Assembly: GCA_902579985.1 (NCBI GenBank)
Contig: CACHIV010000004.1
Span: forward strand, 36,192 to 100,191
DNA: 64,000 bases
Direction: 5' to 3'
DNA from: an uncultured Pelagibacteraceae bacterium
GTDB taxonomy: Bacteria; Pseudomonadota; Alphaproteobacteria; Pelagibacterales; Pelagibacteraceae
In this document: in pieces, positions 9,051 to 16,406 of the stretch
Layout: the number at the start of each line of letters is the position of its first letter
Numbering within the stretch: the stretch's first letter is position 1
The notes under the pieces: model-generated
Told to the model about the DNA's origin: nothing
The model's database searches: none
The model's input: only the letters and a program-made list of their open reading frames with translations
Program-made: the position numbers and the translations under genes

Positions 9051-9857
9051 ATGATTTTATTAAAACCTAAAGAATATAAGTTATATGCTAACTTTTTAAA
9101 TAATTTAGCTCAAGATTTAACCAAGTTTTATTATTCAAAATTAAATAAACCTTTCAAAATCTCAAATAAACAAAAAGGTAGGGGATATGATCCGGTAACT
9201 AGTGCAGATAAAGCTTTTGAAAAATTTATTAGAAATAAAATATTAAAACAATTTCCGAATCATCAAGTAAAAGGAGAGGAATTTGGATTTAAAAAATCAA
9301 AAAGTAATTTTACTTGGATAATTGATCCGATAGATGGCACTCGATCTTTTGTTATAGGTAATCCAAGTTGGAGTAATTTGATTTCTCTAAATTATAAAGG
9401 TTATCCTGTTATAGGACTTGCAAATTTTCCTATTCTTAAAAAATATTATCTTAATTATTCAAATAAACTTGCTTATGTAGTTGAAGGTAAAAAAAGAAAA
9501 AAAATAAAAGTTAATAAAAAAGTATTATATTCAAATATTAAAATGTCAGCAGCATTTCATGGAGATCTTTCCTTAAATCAACAAAAAAAAATTCCAAAAA
9601 TTTTGAAATTAATGCAGTTTCCTTGCTCTGATGCTTTAAGTTATTCTCATCTTGCTGAAGGTAAAATTGATGTCGTAATTCAGTGTGGTAATAAAATTTG
9701 GGATATTCATCCTTTAATTCCTATTATTGAAGCAGCAGGCGGTGTAGTTACAACTTGGAGCAATGGTAACGCTGTTAAAGCTGGAAACATATTAGTGTCT
9801 GCCAATAGAAATATTCACAATAGGATATTAAAAATATTAAAACCAGTTTTTAAGTAG
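9051..9857 (+). CDS. Inositol monophosphatase family phosphatase (HisN-like)
   Basis: A Mg2+-dependent phosphomonoesterase of 268 residues. Metal-binding motifs are GEEFG, then WIIDPIDGTRSFV, then WDIHPLIPIIEAAGG. The sequence resembles the histidinol-phosphatase HisN branch more than true inositol monophosphatases, but substrate cannot be decided from sequence alone. ATG 9051 is the likely start (a TTG just before it is also possible). The 3' end overlaps the convergent SMR gene by 8 bases. Confidence 0.85.
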   Translation: MILLKPKEYKLYANFLNNLAQDLTKFYYSKLNKPFKISNKQKGRGYDPVTSADKAFEKFIRNKILKQFPNHQVKGEEFGFKKSKSNFTWIIDPIDGTRSFVIGNPSWSNLISLNYKGYPVIGLANFPILKKYYLNYSNKLAYVVEGKKRKKIKVNKKVLYSNIKMSAAFHGDLSLNQQKKIPKILKLMQFPCSDALSYSHLAEGKIDVVIQCGNKIWDIHPLIPIIEAAGGVVTTWSNGNAVKAGNILVSANRNIHNRILKILKPVFK

Positions 9858-10185
9858 TTTTACCTATAAGGTTAACAATTAATACTCCTGCAATAATTAG
9901 TATCAAACCAATGATTGTAAATAAATCTGGCACTTGATTAAATTTATATACTCCAATAATTGTTGTTGCTATAATACATAATCCAGCAAATGAAGCATAG
10001 GTAATACCAACTGGAATTGATTTCATAACTATTGAAAGAGTGTACATACATCCAACTATAGCTATTGCTGTTAAAACACTTGGTATCAATAAAGTAAACC
10101 CTTGTGCATCTTTAGCAAAACCATTAGCTGTAGTACCCAAAACAACTGCAATCAGTAAAACTATGTAAGCTGTAATATTACCCAT
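9850..10185 (-). CDS. Small multidrug resistance (SMR/EmrE) family membrane protein lacking the key Glu
   Basis: A 111-residue, four-helix membrane protein that aligns along its length with EmrE. Shared features are GTT after helix 1, the PSV turn, IPVGITYA in helix 3 and AGVLIVNL in helix 4. The membrane Glu of helix 1 (AEVIGT in EmrE) is Val here (AVVLGT, codon gtt), and the helix-3 Trp is Phe. Glu-14 is essential for proton-coupled transport in this family, so ordinary drug/H+ exchange is unlikely. It may be a partner subunit or a different carrier. ATG 10185 is preferred over TTG 10200; it follows the 33-residue gene by one base. Last gene of the eleven-gene operon. Confidence 0.85.
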   Translation of the reverse strand: MGNITAYIVLLIAVVLGTTANGFAKDAQGFTLLIPSVLTAIAIVGCMYTLSIVMKSIPVGITYASFAGLCIIATTIIGVYKFNQVPDLFTIIGLILIIAGVLIVNLIGKTT

Positions 10186-10186
10186 T

Positions 10187-10288
10187 TTATAAAAATCCAA
10201 TACCGTTTTTATAAAAATAGATACCTAAAAGTAAAACCAAAATGATATAAATTGTAATATAGAATGTATATTTGAAAAATTTTTTCAT
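10187..10288 (-). CDS. 33-residue single-pass membrane peptide
   Basis: A very small open frame from ATG 10288 to TAA 10187 fills the gap between the tautomerase and SMR genes. It encodes a short Lys/Phe-rich N-terminus, one hydrophobic helix (about residues 7-25) and a Lys/Asn tail. Both junctions are identical: the upstream stop is TAA, one A, then ATG, and the same arrangement links it to the SMR gene. This strongly suggests translational coupling. The peptide could be an accessory subunit of the SMR protein; that is inference. Confidence 0.6.
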   Translation of the reverse strand: MKKFFKYTFYITIYIILVLLLGIYFYKNGIGFL

Positions 10289-10289
10289 T

Positions 10290-10730
10290 TTATTTTTCCA
10301 TTTTCAAAAGTTTATTTTTTAATTTTCTGGGTAAATTGTTAAACCATTTTTTTTCTTTACCAGACTCTGGCAATACAGTCCCATATTCAATCATTTGAGA
10401 TGGAGGCAAATCAACTATGTAAACCCACACTTGAGTTACATCTAACTTGGAATTTTTAACCAAAATATTCTTTAAATCTAAAATTAATTTGTCTTTTATT
10501 TTCTTTGGCCTTCCAGCTCTTATTTGGCCAAGTAAAAATAACGATGGTTCTTTAACTTTTTTTCCTCCCATAAAATGATTATTTTTTTTTGTTTTATTAA
10601 AAATAACTTGTGCAAAATAGGTGTTTGCACCTGTCACAATATTGTGAACTTTGGTTATACCCTGAGCTAAATTTTTTTGCTGTTTTGTGGTTAGATTAAA
10701 ATTTGAATTAGTTACTGTATAAGTTGGCAT
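10290..10730 (-). CDS. Tautomerase superfamily protein, cis-CaaD-like
   Basis: A 146-residue tautomerase with Pro immediately after the initiator Met. Numbering from that Pro, all six catalytic residues known from cis-3-chloroacrylic acid dehalogenase and Cg10062 are in place: Pro1, His28, Arg70, Arg73, Tyr103 and Glu114 (seen in KVH, GQIRAGR, VYIVDLP and SQMIEYG). The enzyme should hydrate or dehalogenate a small unsaturated acid such as a 3-carbon acrylate or propiolate derivative. It is in the middle of a small-protein operon, upstream of the membrane peptide and SMR genes. Confidence 0.88.
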   Translation of the reverse strand: MPTYTVTNSNFNLTTKQQKNLAQGITKVHNIVTGANTYFAQVIFNKTKKNNHFMGGKKVKEPSLFLLGQIRAGRPKKIKDKLILDLKNILVKNSKLDVTQVWVYIVDLPPSQMIEYGTVLPESGKEKKWFNNLPRKLKNKLLKMEK

Positions 10731-10750
10731 ATAATGAAAAAAGGATAATC

Positions 10751-10972
10751 TTATTTAGTAATTTTATCTACTAATTTTTTTATAGGAGGGCCAACTAAAA
10801 GAGCAGCAAATATAGCAATAGGCAAGCTTACAGACCAAGCTCTTAAGAATCTTTTATAATATTCATTGTCCATACCTGTATTAATGAAGGTTATTATTAA
10901 CGTCATTAATAAACTCATACCAAAACCCATAATCAATATGAATAACAAATTGGAATATTTTTTTGAAAACAC
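10751..10972 (-). CDS. DUF2798 family small membrane protein
   Basis: A 73-residue protein with two hydrophobic helices (about 8-30 and 45-62) and a basic C-terminus. The LRAWSVSLPIAIFAALLVGPPIKKLV stretch, quoted here as LRAWSVSLPIA then VGPPIKKL, is the DUF2798 signature. Function unknown; a member of the small-gene operon, 16 bases from its upstream neighbour. Confidence 0.7.
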   Translation of the reverse strand: MFSKKYSNLLFILIMGFGMSLLMTLIITFINTGMDNEYYKRFLRAWSVSLPIAIFAALLVGPPIKKLVDKITK

Positions 10973-10988
10973 TTATTTTAATTAGAAA

Positions 10989-11309
10989 CTATTTTGGCAT
11001 TTTAGTTGCACCTGTTTCTTGGTATACAACTTTACCATCTTTAAATTTATAATAAGTCATTACAGCTTCTTTATTACCATCATTAAAGTCAACCATTGCA
11101 TGTTCAAAGCCAACCTCATCATTTTCAAAAAGTACTCTTACATTACTTTTTTTAACATCTTTCATACCTACCCAGCCAACTACATCTTTTTTAGATAGGC
11201 TTTTTCCAGATGAATGCATTAAAAATTGATAATCATCATGTATTAGTTGTTCAGCACCCGCTGTGTCGCCATCATTTATTATTTTTGACATTTTTTCTAT
11301 AATTGACAT
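10989..11309 (-). CDS. NTF2-like (SnoaL-type) small protein
   Basis: A 106-residue protein that begins with a helix and ends in curved beta strands (VMTYYKFKDGKVVYQETG), the pattern of NTF2/SnoaL-like folds. These are pocket-forming proteins acting as isomerases, cyclases or binding proteins for small hydrophobic compounds. It is one of two NTF2-like members of this operon (the other is at 12729-13112). Catalytic residues are not assignable by eye. Confidence 0.65.
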   Translation of the reverse strand: MSIIEKMSKIINDGDTAGAEQLIHDDYQFLMHSSGKSLSKKDVVGWVGMKDVKKSNVRVLFENDEVGFEHAMVDFNDGNKEAVMTYYKFKDGKVVYQETGATKMPK

Positions 11310-11325
11310 TGTTTTTCTATCTTAT

Positions 11326-11742
11326 TTAAACGTAAATTTTATCTGCAAGACCATAGCAAAGCACTGCACTTAAAACAGTTAGAACTAATGGGGCATATAT
11401 CGCTTCGTCCGAGGTTTTATCTGTATGTCCAAGTTTATTTATTTTTGTACTATAAAAACCAACAATAAAAGCTGATAAGTTTTGCAAAAATATTAGATTA
11501 AAGAATGCCCAAGTTGCTTCCAAACCATTAGGCCTAATAAATCCTACATAAATAGCCATCACTGTAGATCCAATAAATATTGATCCAAAAAATCTAACTA
11601 TCCCGGCTCCTGTATCATGCATTCCATATTGATTTAAAAAAGATTGTGTTTGAAAAACACATCTAAATCCATAGTAAGCAAATCCTATAAAATGAATTAA
11701 AAATACTGCTAAGTAAATAATCCCGTTAAATTTATCAATCAT
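11326..11742 (-). CDS. Four-helix membrane protein, unknown function
   Basis: A 138-residue protein with about four hydrophobic helices (about 8-25, 48-68, 75-95 and 115-133) and no recognisable enzymatic motif. It is co-directional with and within 20 bases of its neighbours. I do not recognise the family with confidence. Confidence 0.65.
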   Translation of the reverse strand: MIDKFNGIIYLAVFLIHFIGFAYYGFRCVFQTQSFLNQYGMHDTGAGIVRFFGSIFIGSTVMAIYVGFIRPNGLEATWAFFNLIFLQNLSAFIVGFYSTKINKLGHTDKTSDEAIYAPLVLTVLSAVLCYGLADKIYV

Positions 11743-11762
11743 TTAAACTCCTTTAAAATATT

Positions 11763-12071
11763 TTAACTAAAAATTGGTCTTATCTCATCTTCGATTGTAC
11801 CTTCTATCGCAACTTCTTTCAATTGCTCTAAAAGCTTTATAAATTCAGGGTCTGCAGACATATTCGCATCAGCTTCATTATCACCTTCAAACATAGGTCC
11901 AATTACAGTTTCCCTTATTGTTCTTGGATCTCCACCCATTTGAAAAGAAAAATAAACATCATGATTAGGATAATGTTTTTTTCTAACTGTCGCTAAACCT
12001 TTTCCAATTTCCATTGCTTTTCCTAAGCCGTCGTCTTTTACTCTCATTGTTCTTGTGTAAATTACTTTCAT
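11763..12071 (-). CDS. Small DABB-like protein, unknown function
   Basis: A 102-residue soluble protein. The predicted strand-helix-strand order (an N-terminal VIYTRTMRV strand, then a helix, then DVYFSFQMGG) resembles dimeric alpha/beta barrel proteins. No signature residue is recognised. It follows the next DABB-like gene by 7 bases. Confidence 0.6.
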   Translation of the reverse strand: MKVIYTRTMRVKDDGLGKAMEIGKGLATVRKKHYPNHDVYFSFQMGGDPRTIRETVIGPMFEGDNEADANMSADPEFIKLLEQLKEVAIEGTIEDEIRPIFS

Positions 12072-12078
12072 TTTTTTC

Positions 12079-12363
12079 CTATTTTACTTTTGTTAAATCA
12101 TATATTGAATAGCTATCTAAAACAGCATCCATGATAGGTTTTGATACTTCAGTTCCTTCAATGAACTTGTGTAATGCGGGTTCATCAGTACAAAATATCT
12201 TAAACATTACAGTACTTTTATCTGGTGTTACCGTTCCAATAGTTTTTTCTACTACTGCAACTTTAGCTCTTTCTGCTAAACCCTCAGGTGATTGCATAAA
12301 GCTCATAAACTTTTCGAAAGTACCTTCTTTTAATTTAGCTACTACTAACATCTCTTTTTCCAT
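12079..12363 (-). CDS. Small DABB/antibiotic-monooxygenase-like protein
   Basis: A 94-residue protein with the MLVVAKLKEGTFEKFMSF start typical of dimeric alpha/beta barrel (ABM-like) proteins: a strand, then a helix containing Phe, then strands around STVMFKIF. The start has an AAGGAG site just upstream. Members can be cofactor-free oxygenases or stress-related proteins; the role here is unknown. Confidence 0.62.
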   Translation of the reverse strand: MEKEMLVVAKLKEGTFEKFMSFMQSPEGLAERAKVAVVEKTIGTVTPDKSTVMFKIFCTDEPALHKFIEGTEVSKPIMDAVLDSYSIYDLTKVK

Positions 12364-12380
12364 TTTTTTCTCCTTTATTT

Positions 12381-12704
12381 TTATTTTCCTGGTTTAATAA
12401 CACTGTTAGCTGCGTTAGCAGCGTTAGTAAATGCTTTATTGTAGTTAATTACTTCATGAATCATTAAATCATCCATTAGACCAGAATTTTTAAAAGCTAT
12501 TTTTAAAGCAACAGCCTGTTCGTACTCACCCTCAACACACGAAATTACATCAAATCTTCCTCTTACCCAATCATAACTGATTAATTTTAATCCTGCTGCC
12601 TCAGTGACTTTTTTAGTTGAAGCGTATCTATCAGCAGACGGATCATTTTGCATACGTTGCATTAAATCCTGACTAATCTTTCCAATCAAATAAAATTTTG
12701 ACAT
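12381..12704 (-). CDS. GYD domain protein (second copy)
   Basis: A 107-residue GYD-family protein, homologous in outline to the one at 3876-4193. It has the same N-terminal FYLIGKIS strand, a DPSADR segment matching DPSSDR in the other copy, and the central RGRFDVISCV strand. Well-formed AAGGAG ribosome site. Function unknown. Confidence 0.8.
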   Translation of the reverse strand: MSKFYLIGKISQDLMQRMQNDPSADRYASTKKVTEAAGLKLISYDWVRGRFDVISCVEGEYEQAVALKIAFKNSGLMDDLMIHEVINYNKAFTNAANAANSVIKPGK

Positions 12705-12728
12705 TATTTTTCTCCTTTATTATCAATT

Positions 12729-13112
12729 CTATTTTTTCATTGCATTATACATTGAAAGTGTATCGTCAAAGGTCATCATAACTTTAGTTTTTCCTTCATC
12801 GCTTACCTCAAAATAGTGACCAAACATGGTATCCAAGTTATCTGCAGTTGCATGAACTCTTGCAAAAACTTTATTTCCCTCACTTATCATATCTAAAACT
12901 TTTAAATGAAAATTCGGCCATGTAGCTGGGATTTTAGACATTGCGGTCATCATAGCTTGTTTTCCTTTATGTACTCCAGAAAGTGGATGAACACCTTCTT
13001 TACCTGGAAATGTCCAAACAATATTATCATCGATCATATCTTTGAAAAATGTTTCCATATCGCCAGAACCAAATAGTTCATATGCTTTCTTTGTTTGCTC
13101 TTTTACATCCAT
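12729..13112 (-). CDS. NTF2-like (SnoaL-type) protein
   Basis: A 127-residue protein matching the ketosteroid-isomerase/SnoaL pattern: an N-terminal helix AYELFGSGDMETF, then DDNIVWTFPG, a GVHKGKQAM helix, and curved strands ending in MMTFDDTLSMYN. Probably binds or isomerises a small organic compound. Second gene of the small-protein operon. Confidence 0.78.
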   Translation of the reverse strand: MDVKEQTKKAYELFGSGDMETFFKDMIDDNIVWTFPGKEGVHPLSGVHKGKQAMMTAMSKIPATWPNFHLKVLDMISEGNKVFARVHATADNLDTMFGHYFEVSDEGKTKVMMTFDDTLSMYNAMKK

Positions 13113-13137
13113 TTTGTTTTCCTTCCTCTTTTTTATT

Positions 13138-13512
13138 TTAATATAAAGTTTGGACTACTTTTTTTACTCTTTCAGCTCCATTTGGAACCAAAGCCTCAAC
13201 AAATGTATGACATTTTTCAGTTTTAGCTTCATCATATTTTGAACCGTAATATTTATCTACTGCTTTATTCACTCCATCATCCCAGTCTTTTTCAGGAATA
13301 CCTATTTCAAGGGCATATTCTTTAAGAACCTTTGCAGTTGAAATAGATTTTTCTTTCATACCATATTCAAATTCTTCACCAGGCGGAAGAAAGTAGTTAG
13401 CCATGTAAATACCTACACAGTCCCAAGCTTTTGATTTATCGCTTTTACTCATATCCGCGTGAGCAGATGTAAAAATAAAAAAAGTTAAAAGTAATATTAA
13501 ATATTTTTTCAT
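13138..13512 (-). CDS. Secreted small protein, unknown function
   Basis: A 124-residue protein with a clear Sec signal peptide (MKKYLILLLTFFIFTSAHA) and a mature part of about 105 residues with two cysteines that could form a disulphide (AWDCVGIY and EKCHTF). It is the first gene of the eleven-gene minus-strand operon, with a GGAGG ribosome site. Not recognised; a periplasmic binding or sensor role is possible but unproven. Confidence 0.7.
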   Translation of the reverse strand: MKKYLILLLTFFIFTSAHADMSKSDKSKAWDCVGIYMANYFLPPGEEFEYGMKEKSISTAKVLKEYALEIGIPEKDWDDGVNKAVDKYYGSKYDEAKTEKCHTFVEALVPNGAERVKKVVQTLY

Positions 13513-13598
13513 AAACCTCCAAAGTTTGTAGATATTGTAAAGTTAGCTAATATTATTCTAAAAATGTAAATGTTTTATTACATGGCTGGTATGCGTTA

Positions 13599-14600
13599 TT
13601 ATATCCAGCTAGGAATAGGTAGGTTTTTTTCCTTTAAAAAAGATTTATTAAACATCTTGGAGTTGTACTTGTCGGATTTGTCACAGAGTATAGTTATAAT
13701 AGTTTTTCCAGGGCCTAACTCTTTTCCTAATCTAATTGCTCCTGCAATATTAATCCCACAACTAGTGCCTAAGCTTAAACCCTCATTTTGAATTAGATCA
13801 TAAAGAATAGATAAAGCCTCAGGGTCTTCTATTGAAAAAGCATCATCAATTTTAGCATTTTCAAAATTTTTAGTAATTCTACTTGAACCAATTCCTTCAG
13901 TGATTGAACTTCCTTCTGATTTTAATTCACCATTTTTAATATAATTATAAAGAGCAGAGCCTTTTGGATCAGATAAATAAATTTTTACATTTTTATTTTT
14001 TTCTTTAAGAGCATTACTCACACCTGAAATTGTTCCACCTGTTCCAGATGAACATACAAATCCATCAACTTTTCCCTCAGTTTGTTCCCAAATTTCTCTT
14101 CCTGTTCCTTCGTAATGACCTTTGGCATTTGCTGTATTATCAAATTGATTAGCCCAGATAACTCCATTATTATTTGTAGGTCTTAATTCATCAGCTAATC
14201 TTGCAGCAACTTTTACAAAATTATTTTCATCTTTATATGGTTTAGCTGGAACTAATCTTAATTCAGCTCCAAGATTTCTCAATGTATCTTTTTTTTCTTG
14301 AGTTTGATTATCATTCATTACAATGATTGTTTTATAACCTAAGGAATTTCCGAGAAGACCTAAACCTATACCAGTATTACCTGCAGTTCCTTCAACAATA
14401 ATTCCTCCTTTAGAAATTAATTTTTTACTTTCAGCGTCTTTGATTAAAGCTAATGCAGCTCTGTCTTTTACGGAACCACCTGGATTTAAGAATTCAGCTT
14501 TTCCATAAATATTACAACCAGTTATTTCAGATGCAGCTTTTAATTTAATTAAAGGAGTGTTACCAATTCCAGAAATAAAATTTTCTTGATTCTTTATCAT
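13599..14600 (-). CDS. cysK: Cysteine synthase A
   Basis: A 333-residue PLP enzyme joining O-acetylserine and sulfide to make cysteine. Motifs are the PLP lysine in NPGGSVKDRAAL, the substrate loop GTAGNTG and the phosphate-binding GTGGT. It directly follows cysE (one-base overlap at 14600), so the two enzymes of the pathway are co-expressed and can form the cysteine synthase complex. Confidence 0.95.
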   Translation of the reverse strand: MIKNQENFISGIGNTPLIKLKAASEITGCNIYGKAEFLNPGGSVKDRAALALIKDAESKKLISKGGIIVEGTAGNTGIGLGLLGNSLGYKTIIVMNDNQTQEKKDTLRNLGAELRLVPAKPYKDENNFVKVAARLADELRPTNNNGVIWANQFDNTANAKGHYEGTGREIWEQTEGKVDGFVCSSGTGGTISGVSNALKEKNKNVKIYLSDPKGSALYNYIKNGELKSEGSSITEGIGSSRITKNFENAKIDDAFSIEDPEALSILYDLIQNEGLSLGTSCGINIAGAIRLGKELGPGKTIITILCDKSDKYNSKMFNKSFLKEKNLPIPSWI

Positions 14601-15175
14601 TAATTGTCTTTTTTAGAATCTTCCGTAACAGCATAAGGTTTAAATTCACCCGATGTTGTTCCAACATTTTTTGCTGGTATACCAATCATTACTGCGTTAT
14701 CTGGTACATCTTTTATTACTACAGCATTAGCTCCAACTTTTGCATTTTTACCAATTATAACAGGTCCTAAAATTTGTGCACCAGAACCAATTATAACATT
14801 ATCCATTAGCGTTGGATGTCTTTTGATTTTTCTTTGGTTGTTAGAATCAATACTAGGAGAGATACCTCCTAATGTCACCATATGATAGATTGTTACATTA
14901 TCTCCAATTTCTGATGTTTCGCCAATTACTACACCCATACCATGATCGATGAATAAATTTTTTCCAATTTTTGCTCCTGGATGAATTTCAATTCCAGTTA
15001 AGAATCTAGAAAGTTGTGAGATAAATCTAGCAGCAAGATCAATCTTTGCTAAATAAAAAAAATTTGCAATTTTATGAAAAAAAACTGCCTTAATTCCTGG
15101 ATAAGTTAAAATTAAACTTAGCTTAGACTTAGCAGCCGGATCTCTATCAATTATAGATTGTAAAAACTCATTCAT
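14600..15175 (-). CDS. cysE: Serine O-acetyltransferase
   Basis: A 191-residue enzyme that makes O-acetylserine from serine and acetyl-CoA. It shows the left-handed beta-helix hexapeptide repeats (from about residue 60) and the [21 protein letters not shown] and YHMVTLGG motifs of SATs. The N-terminal domain is short compared with enteric CysE. First gene of a two-gene operon with cysK. Confidence 0.94.
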   Translation of the reverse strand: MNEFLQSIIDRDPAAKSKLSLILTYPGIKAVFFHKIANFFYLAKIDLAARFISQLSRFLTGIEIHPGAKIGKNLFIDHGMGVVIGETSEIGDNVTIYHMVTLGGISPSIDSNNQRKIKRHPTLMDNVIIGSGAQILGPVIIGKNAKVGANAVVIKDVPDNAVMIGIPAKNVGTTSGEFKPYAVTEDSKKDN

Positions 15176-15242
15176 AACTTATTGATCTTTTTTTTTAAGT
15201 GATAATAGAACTTATATAATATTTATTAATTAAATTAAAAGA

Positions 15243-15277
15243 GACCAATTTGAACTATAAAAATACGTATTTTGGTC
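15243..15277. promoter_or_regulatory. Palindromic sites in the cysE/proX divergent spacer
   Basis: Two nested inverted repeats lie in the 180-bp divergent spacer: a perfect 14-base palindrome AAAATACGTATTTT at 15260-15273, and outer arms GACCAA at 15243-15248 and TTGGTC at 15272-15277. This is a candidate operator for cysE-cysK, proXWV or both. No regulator gene is adjacent, so the ligand is unknown. Confidence 0.4.
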
Positions 15278-15355
15278 ATTTTATTCTTTGACTCACTCAA
15301 AAGTTTACAGTTAAATTTATCTTTATAAATTTAACAAATATATAAAGGGGTATTA

Positions 15356-16318
15356 ATGAGAATAATAAAAACTACGCTTGTAGCTGGATTGATTTCTTTA
15401 TTAGCAACTTTTTCAACATATGCAGAAAAAGTTAAAATTGGAGATCCAGGCTGGACAGGTGCCACAGCTATAGCAAATTTATTAGCTGCAGTTGTCACAG
15501 ATAAAATGGGTGGAGAAGCAGAACTTGTTCCAGGAAACAACACTGCAATCTATGGAGCAATTGATAGAAGCAAAGGTGAAATAGAAGTTCATCCAGATAT
15601 TTGGTTACCTAATCAAGAAGCTTATACTAATGATTTAGTTCCAAAAGGAACTCTTAGATTAAGTAATAATTCTTATGAGGGAAACCAAGGCTATTGTGTT
15701 TCACAAAAATTTGCAAAAAAAATGAATATTACTGCAATCGAAGATTTAGGAAGACCTGAAGTTGTTAAAGCTATGGATAGTGACGGCAATGGTAAAGGGG
15801 AATTTTGGATTGGTGCAGATGGTTGGGCTTCAGCAAATGTTAATGAAGTAAAAGTAAGAGATTACAAATTACTTGATGCAGGGATTGAACCAATTAGAGC
15901 CGCAGAGGCAGTTAAAAATGCTAGAGTTTTAGACTCTATTAAAAAAGATGAAGGTTATGCATTCTACTGTTATAAACCTCACGCTATTTGGGGTATGGCA
16001 GATGTAGTAATGTTAGAAGAGCCTAAACATGATCCAGCTAAATATAAAATGATACAGCCTAAAGCTGATCCTGATTGGTATAAAAAATCTTATGTTGCAT
16101 CTAAAGATGCTCTTAAGAAAATCCAAATTGGTTGGGGAACTTCTTTAGAAAAAAAATCACCTGCTATAGTTGAATTTTTCAAAAAATTTCAAATAACTGC
16201 AGATGATGTATCTACTATGGCTTATCAAATTTCAGTTGAAAAGAAACAACCAGCTGATGTTGCAAGAGCTTGGATGAAAGCTAATAAATCAACAGTTGAC
16301 GGTTGGTTAGGACTATAA
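15356..16318 (+). CDS. proX: Glycine betaine/proline ABC transporter substrate-binding protein
   Basis: A 320-residue periplasmic protein with signal peptide (about residues 1-23) and an OpuAC-type binding domain (GDPGWTGATAI, then EVHPDIWLPNQ, then FYCYKPHAIW, with several conserved aromatics that cage quaternary amines). Delivers glycine betaine, proline betaine or related osmolytes to ProVW. A GGGG ribosome site precedes the ATG. Confidence 0.93.
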   Translation: MRIIKTTLVAGLISLLATFSTYAEKVKIGDPGWTGATAIANLLAAVVTDKMGGEAELVPGNNTAIYGAIDRSKGEIEVHPDIWLPNQEAYTNDLVPKGTLRLSNNSYEGNQGYCVSQKFAKKMNITAIEDLGRPEVVKAMDSDGNGKGEFWIGADGWASANVNEVKVRDYKLLDAGIEPIRAAEAVKNARVLDSIKKDEGYAFYCYKPHAIWGMADVVMLEEPKHDPAKYKMIQPKADPDWYKKSYVASKDALKKIQIGWGTSLEKKSPAIVEFFKKFQITADDVSTMAYQISVEKKQPADVARAWMKANKSTVDGWLGL

Positions 16319-16340
16319 GTAGTTAAATTAAATTACATTT

Positions 16341-16366
16341 ACCTGGCGACAAATAAGTTGCCAGGT
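16341..16366 (+). terminator. Attenuator hairpin between proX and proV
   Basis: A 10-bp stem (16341-16350 with 16357-16366, one G-U pair) with a six-base loop lies 22 bases after the proX stop and about 40 bases before proV. It probably terminates part of the transcription or protects the proX mRNA, so that binding protein is made in excess over ProVW. Confidence 0.7.
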
Positions 16367-16406
16367 ATTATCTTCTATTAAGTTTAAATATATACAATAT
16401 TTCTTT

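Noticed and set aside
9038..9070. Short frame from ATG 9038 before the phosphatase
   Set aside because: Only ten codons, overlapping the real start; no ribosome site.
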